The translations under genes and the position numbers were made by a program. The notes under the pieces are model-generated. The model was not told the DNA's origin, did no database searches, and saw nothing but the letters and a program-made list of their open reading frames with translations. A stretch of DNA of 64,000 nucleotides from Clostridium rhizosphaerae (GTDB taxonomy: Bacteria; Bacillota; Clostridia; Clostridiales; Clostridiaceae), in NCBI RefSeq assembly GCF_016765585.1, contig NZ_JAESWC010000002.1, forward strand, positions 558,001 through 622,000, given 5' to 3'. This document shows, piece after piece, positions 9,752 to 18,583 of this stretch. The stretch's first letter is position 1. Every line of letters begins with the position of its first letter.

Positions 9752-11035
9752 CTAATTATTTTCTTCAGTCTTAATAGTATATTCCTCATTCATAATCTTG
9801 AGTTTGCTTAAAATATAGAATATTATTGATAGAATTATTCCAACTACTGCAGCAAGAGCCATTCCCTTTAATTCTACTGTATTTATAGTTATTTTTGCTC
9901 CACTTACGCCTATAACGAAGGTTACTGCAGCTAAAACCATATTATAGTTCTTGCTGAAGTCAACTTTTTGTTCAACCAGCATTCTTATACCTGAAGCTGC
10001 AATAACACCATAAAGAAGTATAGTTATACCACCCATTACTGGAGTTGGTATGCATTTTATAGCAGCAGCAACTTTTCCTATACAAGAGAATATAATTGCA
10101 AATACAGCAGCACCTCGTATTACCCAAACAGAATAAACACGAGTAATAGCCATTACACCTATATTTTCACCATAGGTAGTATTTGGAGGTGAACCTGCAA
10201 AGCCTGATAAAATATTACTAATACCATCACCTAATAAGGAACGGTGTAAACCTGGGTCCTTTATTAAATCTGTTTCAGTAATATTTCCTGTTACTATTAA
10301 ATGTCCTATATGCTCTGCAAGAACTACTAAACAAGCTGGAGCAATAATGGCTATAGCGTTAAAATCCAAAACAGGAGCTGTGAACTTAGGAAGCTCAAAC
10401 CAAGGAGCTGCAATTATAGGTTTTACATCAAACTGTCCCATAAAAGAAGCAAAAATACACCCTGCAATTACCGCTATGAGTATTGGAATTATCTGAAGGA
10501 ACTTTCTAAAGAGTACAGAACCAAATACTCCTATAGCTAATGTAAATAAAGCCACTGCGATAACCTTAGAGTTTGGATCTCCAACCAAGCCTGCCTGACT
10601 GGCTGCTACTGGTGCAAGTTCAAGGCCTATAACCGCAACCACTGCTCCCATTACAGCTGGAGGCATAACTATATCTATCCACTTTATACCCGCGTATTTT
10701 ATTATAAACGATACAATAACAAAGAATAAGCCAAAAAAGATAAATCCTGATTGAGCGTGTGAGAAGCCTCCATATTTAGAAATAATAAGTGTTGTAGGCG
10801 CGATAAACGCAAAGCTTGAACCTAGGTATGCAGGTATTCCGCCTTTGGTAACTAAGGTATATACTATTGTTCCTATACCATTCATAAGCAGCGCGATAGC
10901 AGGATTAACCCCGAGTAAAAAAGGTACTAATATAGTAGCACCAAACATTGCGGTAAGATGTTGAAGGCTTAGCGGAATAGTTTCTATAATAGGTAATTTT
11001 TCATGAATACCAACTATTCTTCTCATTAAATTCAC
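9752..11035 (-). CDS. NCS2-family nucleobase permease, UraA type
   Basis: This 427-residue, roughly 14-segment membrane protein belongs to the NCS2 (nucleobase:cation symporter-2) family. The signature PNTTYGENIGVMAITRV (about 284-300) matches the UraA/PyrP uracil-permease branch rather than the xanthine/urate branch, which usually shows a SQNVG-type motif. A uracil-like pyrimidine is therefore the best guess, although UraA relatives such as RutG are broader. It is the last gene of the cluster, 18 bp after the molybdenum hydroxylase large subunit, so it probably imports that enzyme's substrate. Cation-coupled uptake is family knowledge; the actual substrate is inference. Confidence 0.88.
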   Translation of the reverse strand: MNLMRRIVGIHEKLPIIETIPLSLQHLTAMFGATILVPFLLGVNPAIALLMNGIGTIVYTLVTKGGIPAYLGSSFAFIAPTTLIISKYGGFSHAQSGFIFFGLFFVIVSFIIKYAGIKWIDIVMPPAVMGAVVAVIGLELAPVAASQAGLVGDPNSKVIAVALFTLAIGVFGSVLFRKFLQIIPILIAVIAGCIFASFMGQFDVKPIIAAPWFELPKFTAPVLDFNAIAIIAPACLVVLAEHIGHLIVTGNITETDLIKDPGLHRSLLGDGISNILSGFAGSPPNTTYGENIGVMAITRVYSVWVIRGAAVFAIIFSCIGKVAAAIKCIPTPVMGGITILLYGVIAASGIRMLVEQKVDFSKNYNMVLAAVTFVIGVSGAKITINTVELKGMALAAVVGIILSIIFYILSKLKIMNEEYTIKTEENN

Positions 11036-11053
11036 ACTCCTATAATTTAATTA

Positions 11054-13393
11054 TTATTTATGGATGGCTTTGTAAACTCTGTCTGCAGTTAATGGAACCT
11101 CATAAAGCTCAGTTCCTATTGCATTAGACACTGCATTACCAATTGCTGAAGTGATAGAAATCATTGGGTGCTCAGCGCAGCCTCTCGCACCATAAGGACC
11201 ATCTAATTGAGGTGTTTCAACAAAATACACTTCCATCTTCTCAGGTAAATCCTGCATGGTTAAAATCTTATAATCTACAAAATTTCTAGTTAAAAGCTTT
11301 CCGTCCGAATTATAGAGAAGAGTTTCTGAAAGCGCTGTACCAAGTCCTTGAATAATTCCTCCAATCGCTTGACCTTTAATAAGAGTTTGATTTATTACAT
11401 GACCTACATCAAAGGAAGAAACAATTTTTAATATTTCTATGTCTCCAGTACTAGTATCAACTTCAATTTCTACACCATGAGCACCATAAGTCCAATCAAG
11501 TCCAGGCCTTCCCTGTCCAGTCTCCTTATCAAGATTTGAAAGTCCTTGAGCAATGCTCTTTCCTCTTCCTATTAGAGGTCCTCCTATGGAGTTTCCATTG
11601 CTGTAAACATATCCAATAGCCAGCTTATCAAAGGCTACTCTTTCTTCTGGATGCTGCTTAACATATACATATCCATCTTCTAAAGCAAGCTCATGTTTTA
11701 CGGCACGGAGAACTACAGAGGCTACCTCCATAATTTGATTTATAAGATCATCACATGCATCCAGTACTGCGTTGCCTGCTAATATGAGCATACGGCTTGC
11801 AACAGTCTGCCAGTCGTAAGGGCCCGAATTTGTATTGCTCTCATAAACAGCTTTTACCTTTTCAATTGGAAGATGAAGCTTTTCAGCAACCATCTGAGCC
11901 AGTGCTGTATAAGTTCCCTGCCCGTAATCAATACCGCTTACATTAAATCTTAAGGTTCCATCCTCGTTCATTTGTATTATGGCAGAAGTTGCAGAGGAGC
12001 TTGGCATAGCAGGTGCCTTATGAAGTACAGCAATTCCCTTTCCTCTGTACTTTCCTGTTTTCTTTTCTCTATCTTTTTCTTCATCCGTCTTTGTTATGTT
12101 ATAACCAATTTTTTCTGCTACTAGTTCAAGACATTTATCTACCCTTCCAGTGTTTTCATTAACAAGTTCTCCTGTTATTGTTCTAGATCCTGGCTTTAGT
12201 AAATTCTTCATCCTAAACTCTAAAGGATCCATACCTAGAGCTTTAGCAATAAGTTCTCTTTGTCTTTCAATTGCCCAGAAAAATTCAGCATGCCCAAATC
12301 CTCTATAGGCAGTACCAAATACATGGTTTGTATATACAGTATAGGAATCCAGCTTTACATTTTCTATATCATAAGGTCCAACACCCGAATATCCTGAAGC
12401 TCTTCCTATGTTTACTCCGTAATCAGCATAGGCTCCTGCATCCCAGAGGTACTGAATTTCTTCGGCAACAATTTTACCTTCCTTTGTTACTCCAGTTCTT
12501 ACTTTAGCTAAAAGGCCTTGCCTGCATGGAAAAGTACATACTTCTTCTTCTCGAGTAGCTACAAACTTTACAGGTCTTCCATTTGAGTATTTGGACAGAA
12601 GAGCAACTAAGGGTTCAAAGTGGATGCCTGCCTTTCCTCCAAAGCCTCCACCTACATAGGGTACAGTAACTTCTATTTTATTTTTTGGTATTCCAAGTGC
12701 TACTCCAAATAAATCTCTAACTGCAAAAGGAGATTGAGCACTGGACCAAATTTTTATTCTGTCCTCTGAACCCCATTTTGCAATGACTGCATGCGTTTCC
12801 AGAGGTACATGAAGAACTTGAGGCTGATAAAACTTATTTTCTAAAACCAAGTCTGCTTTTGAAAAGCCTTCTTCTAAATTCCCTTTTCTTAATTTAAAAT
12901 GATTTGCAATGTTTGTGCCCGGCTCAGGAAAGAATACATTTTCAATCCACTTATAACTTTCAATGTGTTCATGAACCAAAACACTTTTCTCCCTAAAAGC
13001 TTCTTCAATGTCTTGAACAACAGGCAAAGGCTCGTATTCAATTTCTATTAAACTTACAGCTTTTTCTGCTGTATCAATATCGACTGCTGCAACTGCTGCA
13101 ACCGCTTCACCATAATACCTTACCTTGTCTACTGCAAGTATAGGTTTATCCACCATATAAATTCCAAGTTTATAATAAGCCTCCTTACCTGTAAGTACTG
13201 CTTTAACTCCAGGCAGTGCCTTAGCTTTTGAAATATCTATATTTTTTATCTTAGCATGAGCATAGGTACTGGTTTTTAATTTGGCATAAAGCATACCTGG
13301 AAGCTTCATATCTTGAACATATTCTGCCTCTCCTGTAACCTTTTCTACTCCATCGACTCTTGGTATGCCTTTACCTACATACTTATTATTCAT
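11054..13393 (-). CDS. Molybdenum hydroxylase large subunit (xanthine dehydrogenase family)
   Basis: This is the molybdopterin-binding subunit of a three-protein hydroxylase that adds a water-derived oxygen to an electron-poor ring or aldehyde carbon. The 779 residues show the usual order: an ab-hammerhead domain (about 15-130), then two Mo-binding domains with YVGGGFGG (247-253), AYRGFG (362-367) and GARGCAE (735-741). Glu741 matches the catalytic Glu1261 of bovine xanthine oxidase and Arg364 matches Arg880. The position of xanthine-binding Glu802 is Ala255 (GGKA instead of GGKE), so xanthine may not be the substrate. The ATG overlaps the stop of the Fe-S subunit gene, indicating translational coupling. 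Confidence 0.92.
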   Translation of the reverse strand: MNNKYVGKGIPRVDGVEKVTGEAEYVQDMKLPGMLYAKLKTSTYAHAKIKNIDISKAKALPGVKAVLTGKEAYYKLGIYMVDKPILAVDKVRYYGEAVAAVAAVDIDTAEKAVSLIEIEYEPLPVVQDIEEAFREKSVLVHEHIESYKWIENVFFPEPGTNIANHFKLRKGNLEEGFSKADLVLENKFYQPQVLHVPLETHAVIAKWGSEDRIKIWSSAQSPFAVRDLFGVALGIPKNKIEVTVPYVGGGFGGKAGIHFEPLVALLSKYSNGRPVKFVATREEEVCTFPCRQGLLAKVRTGVTKEGKIVAEEIQYLWDAGAYADYGVNIGRASGYSGVGPYDIENVKLDSYTVYTNHVFGTAYRGFGHAEFFWAIERQRELIAKALGMDPLEFRMKNLLKPGSRTITGELVNENTGRVDKCLELVAEKIGYNITKTDEEKDREKKTGKYRGKGIAVLHKAPAMPSSSATSAIIQMNEDGTLRFNVSGIDYGQGTYTALAQMVAEKLHLPIEKVKAVYESNTNSGPYDWQTVASRMLILAGNAVLDACDDLINQIMEVASVVLRAVKHELALEDGYVYVKQHPEERVAFDKLAIGYVYSNGNSIGGPLIGRGKSIAQGLSNLDKETGQGRPGLDWTYGAHGVEIEVDTSTGDIEILKIVSSFDVGHVINQTLIKGQAIGGIIQGLGTALSETLLYNSDGKLLTRNFVDYKILTMQDLPEKMEVYFVETPQLDGPYGARGCAEHPMISITSAIGNAVSNAIGTELYEVPLTADRVYKAIHK

Positions 13394-13866
13394 TATTCCA
13401 CCTCACCCTTAACTACATACTCAATTGCTTCAATAATAGTTTCATAACCTGTGCAGCGACACAAATTTCCCTGCATAGCTTCTTTTATATCTTCTCTAGT
13501 AGGTGATGGATTTCTATTTAAAAGCGCTCTAGCTGACATAATCATACCTGGCGTACAAAATCCGCACTGAAGTGCATTTTGCTTAATAAATGCCTTCTGA
13601 AGCTCTGAGAGTTCTCCATTTTTTGCTTCTCCCTCAATAGTTAAGATTTCTCCATCCTTCGCCTCTAAAGCCATTACCAAACAAGAGTTTACAGGCTTAC
13701 CATTTAAAATAACAGTGCAAGCCCCACATTCTCCGGCACCACAGCCTTCCTTTGTGCCAGCTAAACCAAGCTCCTCTCTTAAAAGCCAAAGTAAAGTCTT
13801 GTTTGGTGCAACCTCTGTAAAAATCTCTTCTCCATTAACAAAAAGATGCAATTTTTCTTTATTCAT
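13393..13866 (-). CDS. Molybdenum hydroxylase [2Fe-2S] subunit
   Basis: The 157-residue electron-transfer subunit carries both clusters of the family. The plant-ferredoxin-type cluster uses CGAGECGAC plus a downstream Cys (about 42-72), and the helical C-terminal cluster uses CGFC and CRC (about 97-133). It passes electrons from the Mo site to FAD. It is encoded between the FAD subunit (3-bp gap) and the Mo subunit (1-bp overlap), the common order in bacterial CODH/XDH-type operons. Confidence 0.95.
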   Translation of the reverse strand: MNKEKLHLFVNGEEIFTEVAPNKTLLWLLREELGLAGTKEGCGAGECGACTVILNGKPVNSCLVMALEAKDGEILTIEGEAKNGELSELQKAFIKQNALQCGFCTPGMIMSARALLNRNPSPTREDIKEAMQGNLCRCTGYETIIEAIEYVVKGEVE

Positions 13867-13869
13867 TTT

Positions 13870-14712
13870 CTACACCTCTTTCGCTAAGCTTTCTAACAAT
13901 TGCTTAGTTAGATATCTTGCCATCGCAATTCTATAATCTCTCGATGCTCTCTGGTCACCAATAGGATTAATAACAGACACAACCTTTTCTATTATTTCTT
14001 CTTGAATCTTAACATTTTTAATACTATATTTAGTTGCCGCTTCAAAGTTATCGAGAAGCACTGGTATTGGCGCCACCGCTCCTAAGGCAAGCTTTAAGCT
14101 TCCATCTTCCTTAATAAAACCTGCTGCTCCTATCTGTGCCAGGTCATGCCCTTTAATCCTGGATTTTCTAAAATAATGTCCCTTTCCCTTTAAGTATGGG
14201 AATATTATTCTTACAGCTATTTCATTTTCCTTAAGTACAGTTTTCTTAACACCCAAGAAGAACTCTTTTAAAGGTATCCGCCTTAAGCCCTGTTTTGAAA
14301 CTGCCTCCACAATACCTTCAAGCACTAAAGAAGGTGCAAGCATATCACCAGCAGGTGAAGCATTGCAAATATTCCCCAGCATTGTGGCGCGATTTCTCAG
14401 CAAATAATTAGCCAGAGTTTTACCTGCTTCTACTAGAATAGGATAGTTTTCTCTAACATCCTTTGCTTCTATTATCTCATTTAAGGTTACAGCTCCCCCA
14501 ATTGATAAGCCTATGTCCTGTGTAAATTTCAATTCTCTCATCTTTGCTATTTTCTTTATATCAATCAAATATTTGCAGCTAATCATATTATCTTTAAGAT
14601 TAATTATTAAATCTGTTCCTCCAGCTAAAACCTTAGCTTCTTTACCGTATCTGTCTAGAAGCTCACAAGCCTCTGCTATGGATTCAGGCCTAAAATATTC
14701 TTGCTCAAGCAC
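13870..14712 (-). CDS. Molybdenum hydroxylase FAD-binding subunit
   Basis: The 280-residue protein matches the CoxM/XdhB flavoprotein family: an N-terminal PCMH FAD fold with AGGTDL (about 31-36) and a TLGNICNASPAGD-like pyrophosphate loop (about 110-123), then a CO-dehydrogenase flavoprotein C-terminal domain. It would transfer electrons from the Fe-S subunit to NAD+ or another acceptor. The start is GTG at 14712 after AGGGGGT. It is the first gene after an internal terminator-like hairpin, so its expression may depend on read-through from the cyclase gene. Confidence 0.92.
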   Translation of the reverse strand: MLEQEYFRPESIAEACELLDRYGKEAKVLAGGTDLIINLKDNMISCKYLIDIKKIAKMRELKFTQDIGLSIGGAVTLNEIIEAKDVRENYPILVEAGKTLANYLLRNRATMLGNICNASPAGDMLAPSLVLEGIVEAVSKQGLRRIPLKEFFLGVKKTVLKENEIAVRIIFPYLKGKGHYFRKSRIKGHDLAQIGAAGFIKEDGSLKLALGAVAPIPVLLDNFEAATKYSIKNVKIQEEIIEKVVSVINPIGDQRASRDYRIAMARYLTKQLLESLAKEV

Positions 14713-14733
14713 TTTACTACCCCCTATTCTATA

Positions 14734-14789
14734 TAAAAATAGCCCACTAAAAATACTAAATCCATATAATACTGTATTTTCAGTGAGCC
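14734..14789 (-). terminator. Terminator/attenuator hairpin inside the catabolic cluster
   Basis: On the minus strand a 16-nt arm (14789-14774) pairs fully, allowing G-U, with 14756-14741 across a 17-nt loop and is followed by ATTTTTAT. Only about 20 nt separate it from the GTG of the FAD subunit, leaving no room for a new promoter, so it may attenuate transcription into the hydroxylase and permease genes. Confidence 0.7.
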
Positions 14790-14813
14790 ATAACTGTAAT
14801 TTAAATTTATATT

Positions 14814-15599
14814 TTATTCTTCATCAAAGCCAACAATACGGCAAATGCAGGATTCTCCACCAACAAACTTCCAAGGGAAAGCTCCTATAACTAAACGCTT
14901 ATTTAAAACTTTATCTATTTCCCCGCCAAGATTTTCAGCATGAATTATATTTAAAGGAAACAGCGGAATATGCATTACCTGATAGTCACTGTCTGGCATT
15001 AATTCCTCCATAGTCTTACCATACTTTCTTCTTAAATAAGCATCACATTCCTTAGCTTCTTTAGGCTGCCACTCACGAATTTTTGTATTCATAGGATGAT
15101 CAGCAGAACCACAGTCAACGCCTATCCATTTAATCTTCTTTCTTATACACCACTCTTCAAATTCTCTTAAGGGTCCAGGATGTTTAACCATATATCTTAC
15201 TTCATCTGCTTCTGGCTGATCCCAAGCATATTTATGATAGCCTGTATTTATAATAAGGATATCTCCTTCTTTAACTTCTACTCTATCTTCAATATCTTTT
15301 GAAGTATATACACCGTAATCTTCAGCTATATCGCTTAAATCTACAACTACACCTTCCCCGCAGAGAAAATCAAGCTCTAGGCTTGCAATGTCTCCTCCAT
15401 GTGTACAAAAGTGAAGAGGTCCATCAAGATGTGTACCAACGTGATTTGAATGTGTCAATACTTGACCATTAGCTCCATTTGGTGATAATCTTTTAAAAAA
15501 TTTTATTTGTAGTGGCTCATAAGTTGGCCATGGTGGTGTTAAATGGCTTATAGGCTGACTTAAATCATACATCTTTATATTGTTCCAATTACTAATCAT
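14814..15599 (-). CDS. Cyclase-family metal hydrolase (kynurenine formamidase/isatin hydrolase fold)
   Basis: The metal-binding signature HxGTHxDxPxH is complete as His53, His57, Asp59 and His63 in the 261-residue protein. The family uses Zn2+ or Mn2+ to hydrolyse amide bonds; kynurenine formamidase and isatin hydrolase, which opens a cyclic amide, are the characterised members. In this operon, between an oxidative hydroxylase and an FdrA-type carbamoyltransferase, opening an oxidised N-heterocyclic ring is the natural role. That is inference, and the substrate is unknown. The 5' neighbour DUF1116 gene is 18 bp away. A 101-bp gap with an attenuator hairpin follows. Confidence 0.88.
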   Translation of the reverse strand: MISNWNNIKMYDLSQPISHLTPPWPTYEPLQIKFFKRLSPNGANGQVLTHSNHVGTHLDGPLHFCTHGGDIASLELDFLCGEGVVVDLSDIAEDYGVYTSKDIEDRVEVKEGDILIINTGYHKYAWDQPEADEVRYMVKHPGPLREFEEWCIRKKIKWIGVDCGSADHPMNTKIREWQPKEAKECDAYLRRKYGKTMEELMPDSDYQVMHIPLFPLNIIHAENLGGEIDKVLNKRLVIGAFPWKFVGGESCICRIVGFDEE

Positions 15600-15617
15600 A
15601 AAACAAACCCCCTGATT

Positions 15618-17024
15618 TTATAATTTTTCTGCTAATTTTATAATTGCATTAGCAAAACATTCCCAAGGCGGATTAACAAGTCCTGCTCCAACTTGGCCTA
15701 TGCCTGCTTCTTTATGGGCAATTCCTGTATTTATTTGAGGAAGTATATTTTTTTCAATTACTTTTCTTACATCTACCGCTGTAGCTGTTCCCCTAAAATC
15801 AAGAATAGGAATTGAAAATGTGTTGCTTTCTCCAACTGTTATTTCATACATCTTTTCTGAGTAATTCAATGCATCCTGTGGAACTCCGCCAACAAACTGC
15901 ACAATTGCTATAGCAGCAGCCATTGCAAAGCCGCCATAGCCGCAGGTTTCAGTAATAGCGCTGTCACCTATGTCAGGATTGCAGTCTTCTTCTTTAAAAC
16001 CTGGAAATAATAATCCTTTAACCATTTCTGCTGGTGCAGTAAACCACTCGCCTTTAAGTCCGCTTACTCTTATACCAAAATCAGTACCATTTCTGCTCAT
16101 AGTTACAATTGCAGTGCTGTTTTTAACACCATCTGCAGCATCCAAAATACACTTTGCAGCCGGCATTGAAAGATTCAAGAAAAAGTGATCATTTCCATTT
16201 ACAAATTTAACTATATCTACAAGCTCCTTTTCAGGAAGTTTTGCTTCTATCAAATAAGGCATAATAGTTCTAATGAATAAAGAAGTACCCGCCTTATTTC
16301 TATTGTGACATTCATCTCCCATATGCATGGCTTGCGCAATTATAGTCTTAATATCTATACCGCCAGATAGTCTTATAGCCTTTTGAAGACCAGGAGCTAA
16401 AACATCCTTCATCCAGTTCAGTCTATTTATAACCTCACCGCTATAAGCTCCAAACCTTAATACTTTGCCTAATCCTTCATTTAAGGTGCAATAGGCAAAG
16501 TTTTTAAGGGTTCTATTTTCTACAACAAACACTGGCATTGAAGGAGATATTATTCCCGCCATTGGCCCTACTGAATTATGCTCATGGCAAGGACTGAATT
16601 TAATTTTTCCTGAAGAAGCAAGTTTCACTGCTTCCTCTTCATTACTAACTCTGCCTTCAAATATAAGAGCGCCTATTATAGCTCCTTTCATAGGCCCGGC
16701 CATTCTTTCCCAGGTTATTGGCGGACCTGCATGCAAAATCGTATCCTCATCCATATAAGATATAACATCTATAGCTCTTTGAATATCTACCAAAACAGCC
16801 TGTGAAGTATTTATTCTTCTTAATACCTCTAAATTTGCTTCATCTATTTCCGGTCTGTTTGAAAGTTTATCCAATGCTTTAATAAGTCCAACCTGGCCTC
16901 TGGCTATTGGTTTCCATTGAAGGTGAATTGTGTCAACATTAATGTTTTTCAGTTCATTAGCAAAGCCTTCATTGCCAAGATTTACTACCTTTATGCTTTG
17001 TTTAAACAAATCCTTTATTGCCAT
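15618..17024 (-). CDS. DUF1116 protein (YlbE/AllG-like), carbamoyltransferase component
   Basis: The 468-residue protein belongs to DUF1116, represented in E. coli by YlbE (AllG), which sits beside fdrA in the allantoin locus. FdrA, YlbE and YlbF together have been assigned as the oxamate carbamoyltransferase that phosphorolyses oxalurate to oxamate and carbamoyl phosphate. The start MAIKDLFKQSIKVVNLGNEG and the central AGPPITWERMAGPMKGA and GPMAGI segments are typical. The ATG lies 10 bp inside the end of fdrA, so the two are translationally coupled. Whether oxalurate or another ureido acid is used here is not visible. Confidence 0.85.
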   Translation of the reverse strand: MAIKDLFKQSIKVVNLGNEGFANELKNINVDTIHLQWKPIARGQVGLIKALDKLSNRPEIDEANLEVLRRINTSQAVLVDIQRAIDVISYMDEDTILHAGPPITWERMAGPMKGAIIGALIFEGRVSNEEEAVKLASSGKIKFSPCHEHNSVGPMAGIISPSMPVFVVENRTLKNFAYCTLNEGLGKVLRFGAYSGEVINRLNWMKDVLAPGLQKAIRLSGGIDIKTIIAQAMHMGDECHNRNKAGTSLFIRTIMPYLIEAKLPEKELVDIVKFVNGNDHFFLNLSMPAAKCILDAADGVKNSTAIVTMSRNGTDFGIRVSGLKGEWFTAPAEMVKGLLFPGFKEEDCNPDIGDSAITETCGYGGFAMAAAIAIVQFVGGVPQDALNYSEKMYEITVGESNTFSIPILDFRGTATAVDVRKVIEKNILPQINTGIAHKEAGIGQVGAGLVNPPWECFANAIIKLAEKL

Positions 17025-18583
17025 AAGCCGCTTCCTCCTTCAAAGCCCAAAGTTAATTCAGCTGCAAGACTTGCTGCCCTTACATTGCTGTCAAAAACAA
17101 CGAAACCAGCATCCTTTAGCTTCTTAACTTGTTCTTCATAATTTTGAGGATCTTCTTTTGTTCCAACAAGAGCAGCTATCCAGAACACTTTTCTTTTTTG
17201 TGCGTCAAGCTTAATATTTGCAATTGCTGCTGCTTCAGCCGCTATACCTGCAGGATCTATATGTGATCCATGCCCAAGTTCTACATCTAAAAGTATAACT
17301 GCAGTTTCAGAATCTAGGGCTTCTTGTACAATTCTCTTATTTCTAAGACTAGGCTCAATCATTGGATGTGGTTTTCCCCTGGTAAAAAAATCATCACCCA
17401 TATCCAGGAAGCAATTTCCCTGACTAATTTCTATATTTGAAAGTTCCTCTCTCTTATCAAAAGGAATATTAGAAAACATAGGTATACCTTTTCTTCTAAA
17501 CACTGTCATTGCTTCATCGCAAAGGGTTCCCCCACCATAAATTGCTCTGATATATTTTTGATTCGGCTTTCTAGCAGCCTTAAATTCCGCTAAAGCCGTT
17601 GAAAAATCCTCAGAGTTTTCAGTAATTATTTCTTTTTCTAAGGAAAGAGATACAGCCTTAGCTGCGGTTTCTTCTAAATTGCTGCATTTTATTATATTCT
17701 TCCCAGTTACCTCCATATCTTTGGAACCTAAGAGGCATAAAACTACTGGTTTATTTAAATTTTCAGCACAACTAAACACTTTATAAGCTACTTCAGCTGC
17801 AGGTGGCTTTGAGATTATTACAACCACTTTCGTTTCTTCATCTTCCTTTAAGGCTTCTAGTGCACTAAGCATTGTTCTTCCTGAAACCTTTGCACTTAAA
17901 TCTCTTCCTCCAGTACCAATAGCTTGAGATACTCCTCCGCCAAAGGAATGGATAAGAGTTGTAACTTGCTGAAGCCCTGTACCCGAAGCTCCAACAATTC
18001 CAATATTTCCTCTTCTCACTCTATTAGCAAAACCTAGTGGCACTCCGTTTATTATAGCGGTACCACAGTCAGGCCCCATCATCAGCAGTCCTTTTTCGTT
18101 TGCTAAATTTTTTAGTTCTATTTCTTCTTCAACGGTAACATTATCGCTAAATAGAAAAACATTCATATTATTTTCAAGTGCAATCTTAGCTTCTCTTGCA
18201 GCATAAATTCCTGGAACAGAAATTACAGCCATATTATAACCTGCATCGAGCCTTGCAGCTTCTTCAATTCTTTCAAAGCTTTTTTCATTGCCTTGACTTT
18301 TCTTTTTTCCTCTATTACTCAATAGATCTTCTATTTTATTTAAAGCATTATTTAAAGCCTCTTCATTTTCTGTGCTTATGCCTATCATTAAATCGTTAGG
18401 AGAAGCAGTTTCACAATCCTTCGAAAGAAGTCCTACATGTCTTAGGGAATCTTTATTTAATTCAGTTCCCATTCCGACTAATACTTCTATAACTCCATTT
18501 AATTTGGAAACTTCTCCCGAAATCTTCATAAGCGTTACAGAATCAAAATAAGCATTAGATTTTACAATAGTTTTAGTGTGCAA
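17015..18583 (-). CDS. fdrA: FdrA-like protein (AllF-like), carbamoyltransferase component
   Basis: FdrA is built like a fused succinyl-CoA synthetase: a Rossmann CoA-binding-like half with MGPDCGTAIINGVPLGFANR and GIVGASGTGLQQVT (about 175-220), and a ligase-like half with LDMGDDFFTRGKPHPMI. With DUF1116 and DUF2877 it forms the presumed ureido-acid phosphorylase. The open frame reaches a TTG at 18604. AAGGTG placed 6 nt before the TTG at 18583, and alignment of MHTKTIVKSNAYFDSVTLM with the E. coli FdrA N-terminus, support starting at 18583 (522 residues). It overlaps the DUF2877 gene by 11 bp and the DUF1116 gene by 10 bp. Confidence 0.9.
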   Translation of the reverse strand: MHTKTIVKSNAYFDSVTLMKISGEVSKLNGVIEVLVGMGTELNKDSLRHVGLLSKDCETASPNDLMIGISTENEEALNNALNKIEDLLSNRGKKKSQGNEKSFERIEEAARLDAGYNMAVISVPGIYAAREAKIALENNMNVFLFSDNVTVEEEIELKNLANEKGLLMMGPDCGTAIINGVPLGFANRVRRGNIGIVGASGTGLQQVTTLIHSFGGGVSQAIGTGGRDLSAKVSGRTMLSALEALKEDEETKVVVIISKPPAAEVAYKVFSCAENLNKPVVLCLLGSKDMEVTGKNIIKCSNLEETAAKAVSLSLEKEIITENSEDFSTALAEFKAARKPNQKYIRAIYGGGTLCDEAMTVFRRKGIPMFSNIPFDKREELSNIEISQGNCFLDMGDDFFTRGKPHPMIEPSLRNKRIVQEALDSETAVILLDVELGHGSHIDPAGIAAEAAAIANIKLDAQKRKVFWIAALVGTKEDPQNYEEQVKKLKDAGFVVFDSNVRAASLAAELTLGFEGGSGLWQ

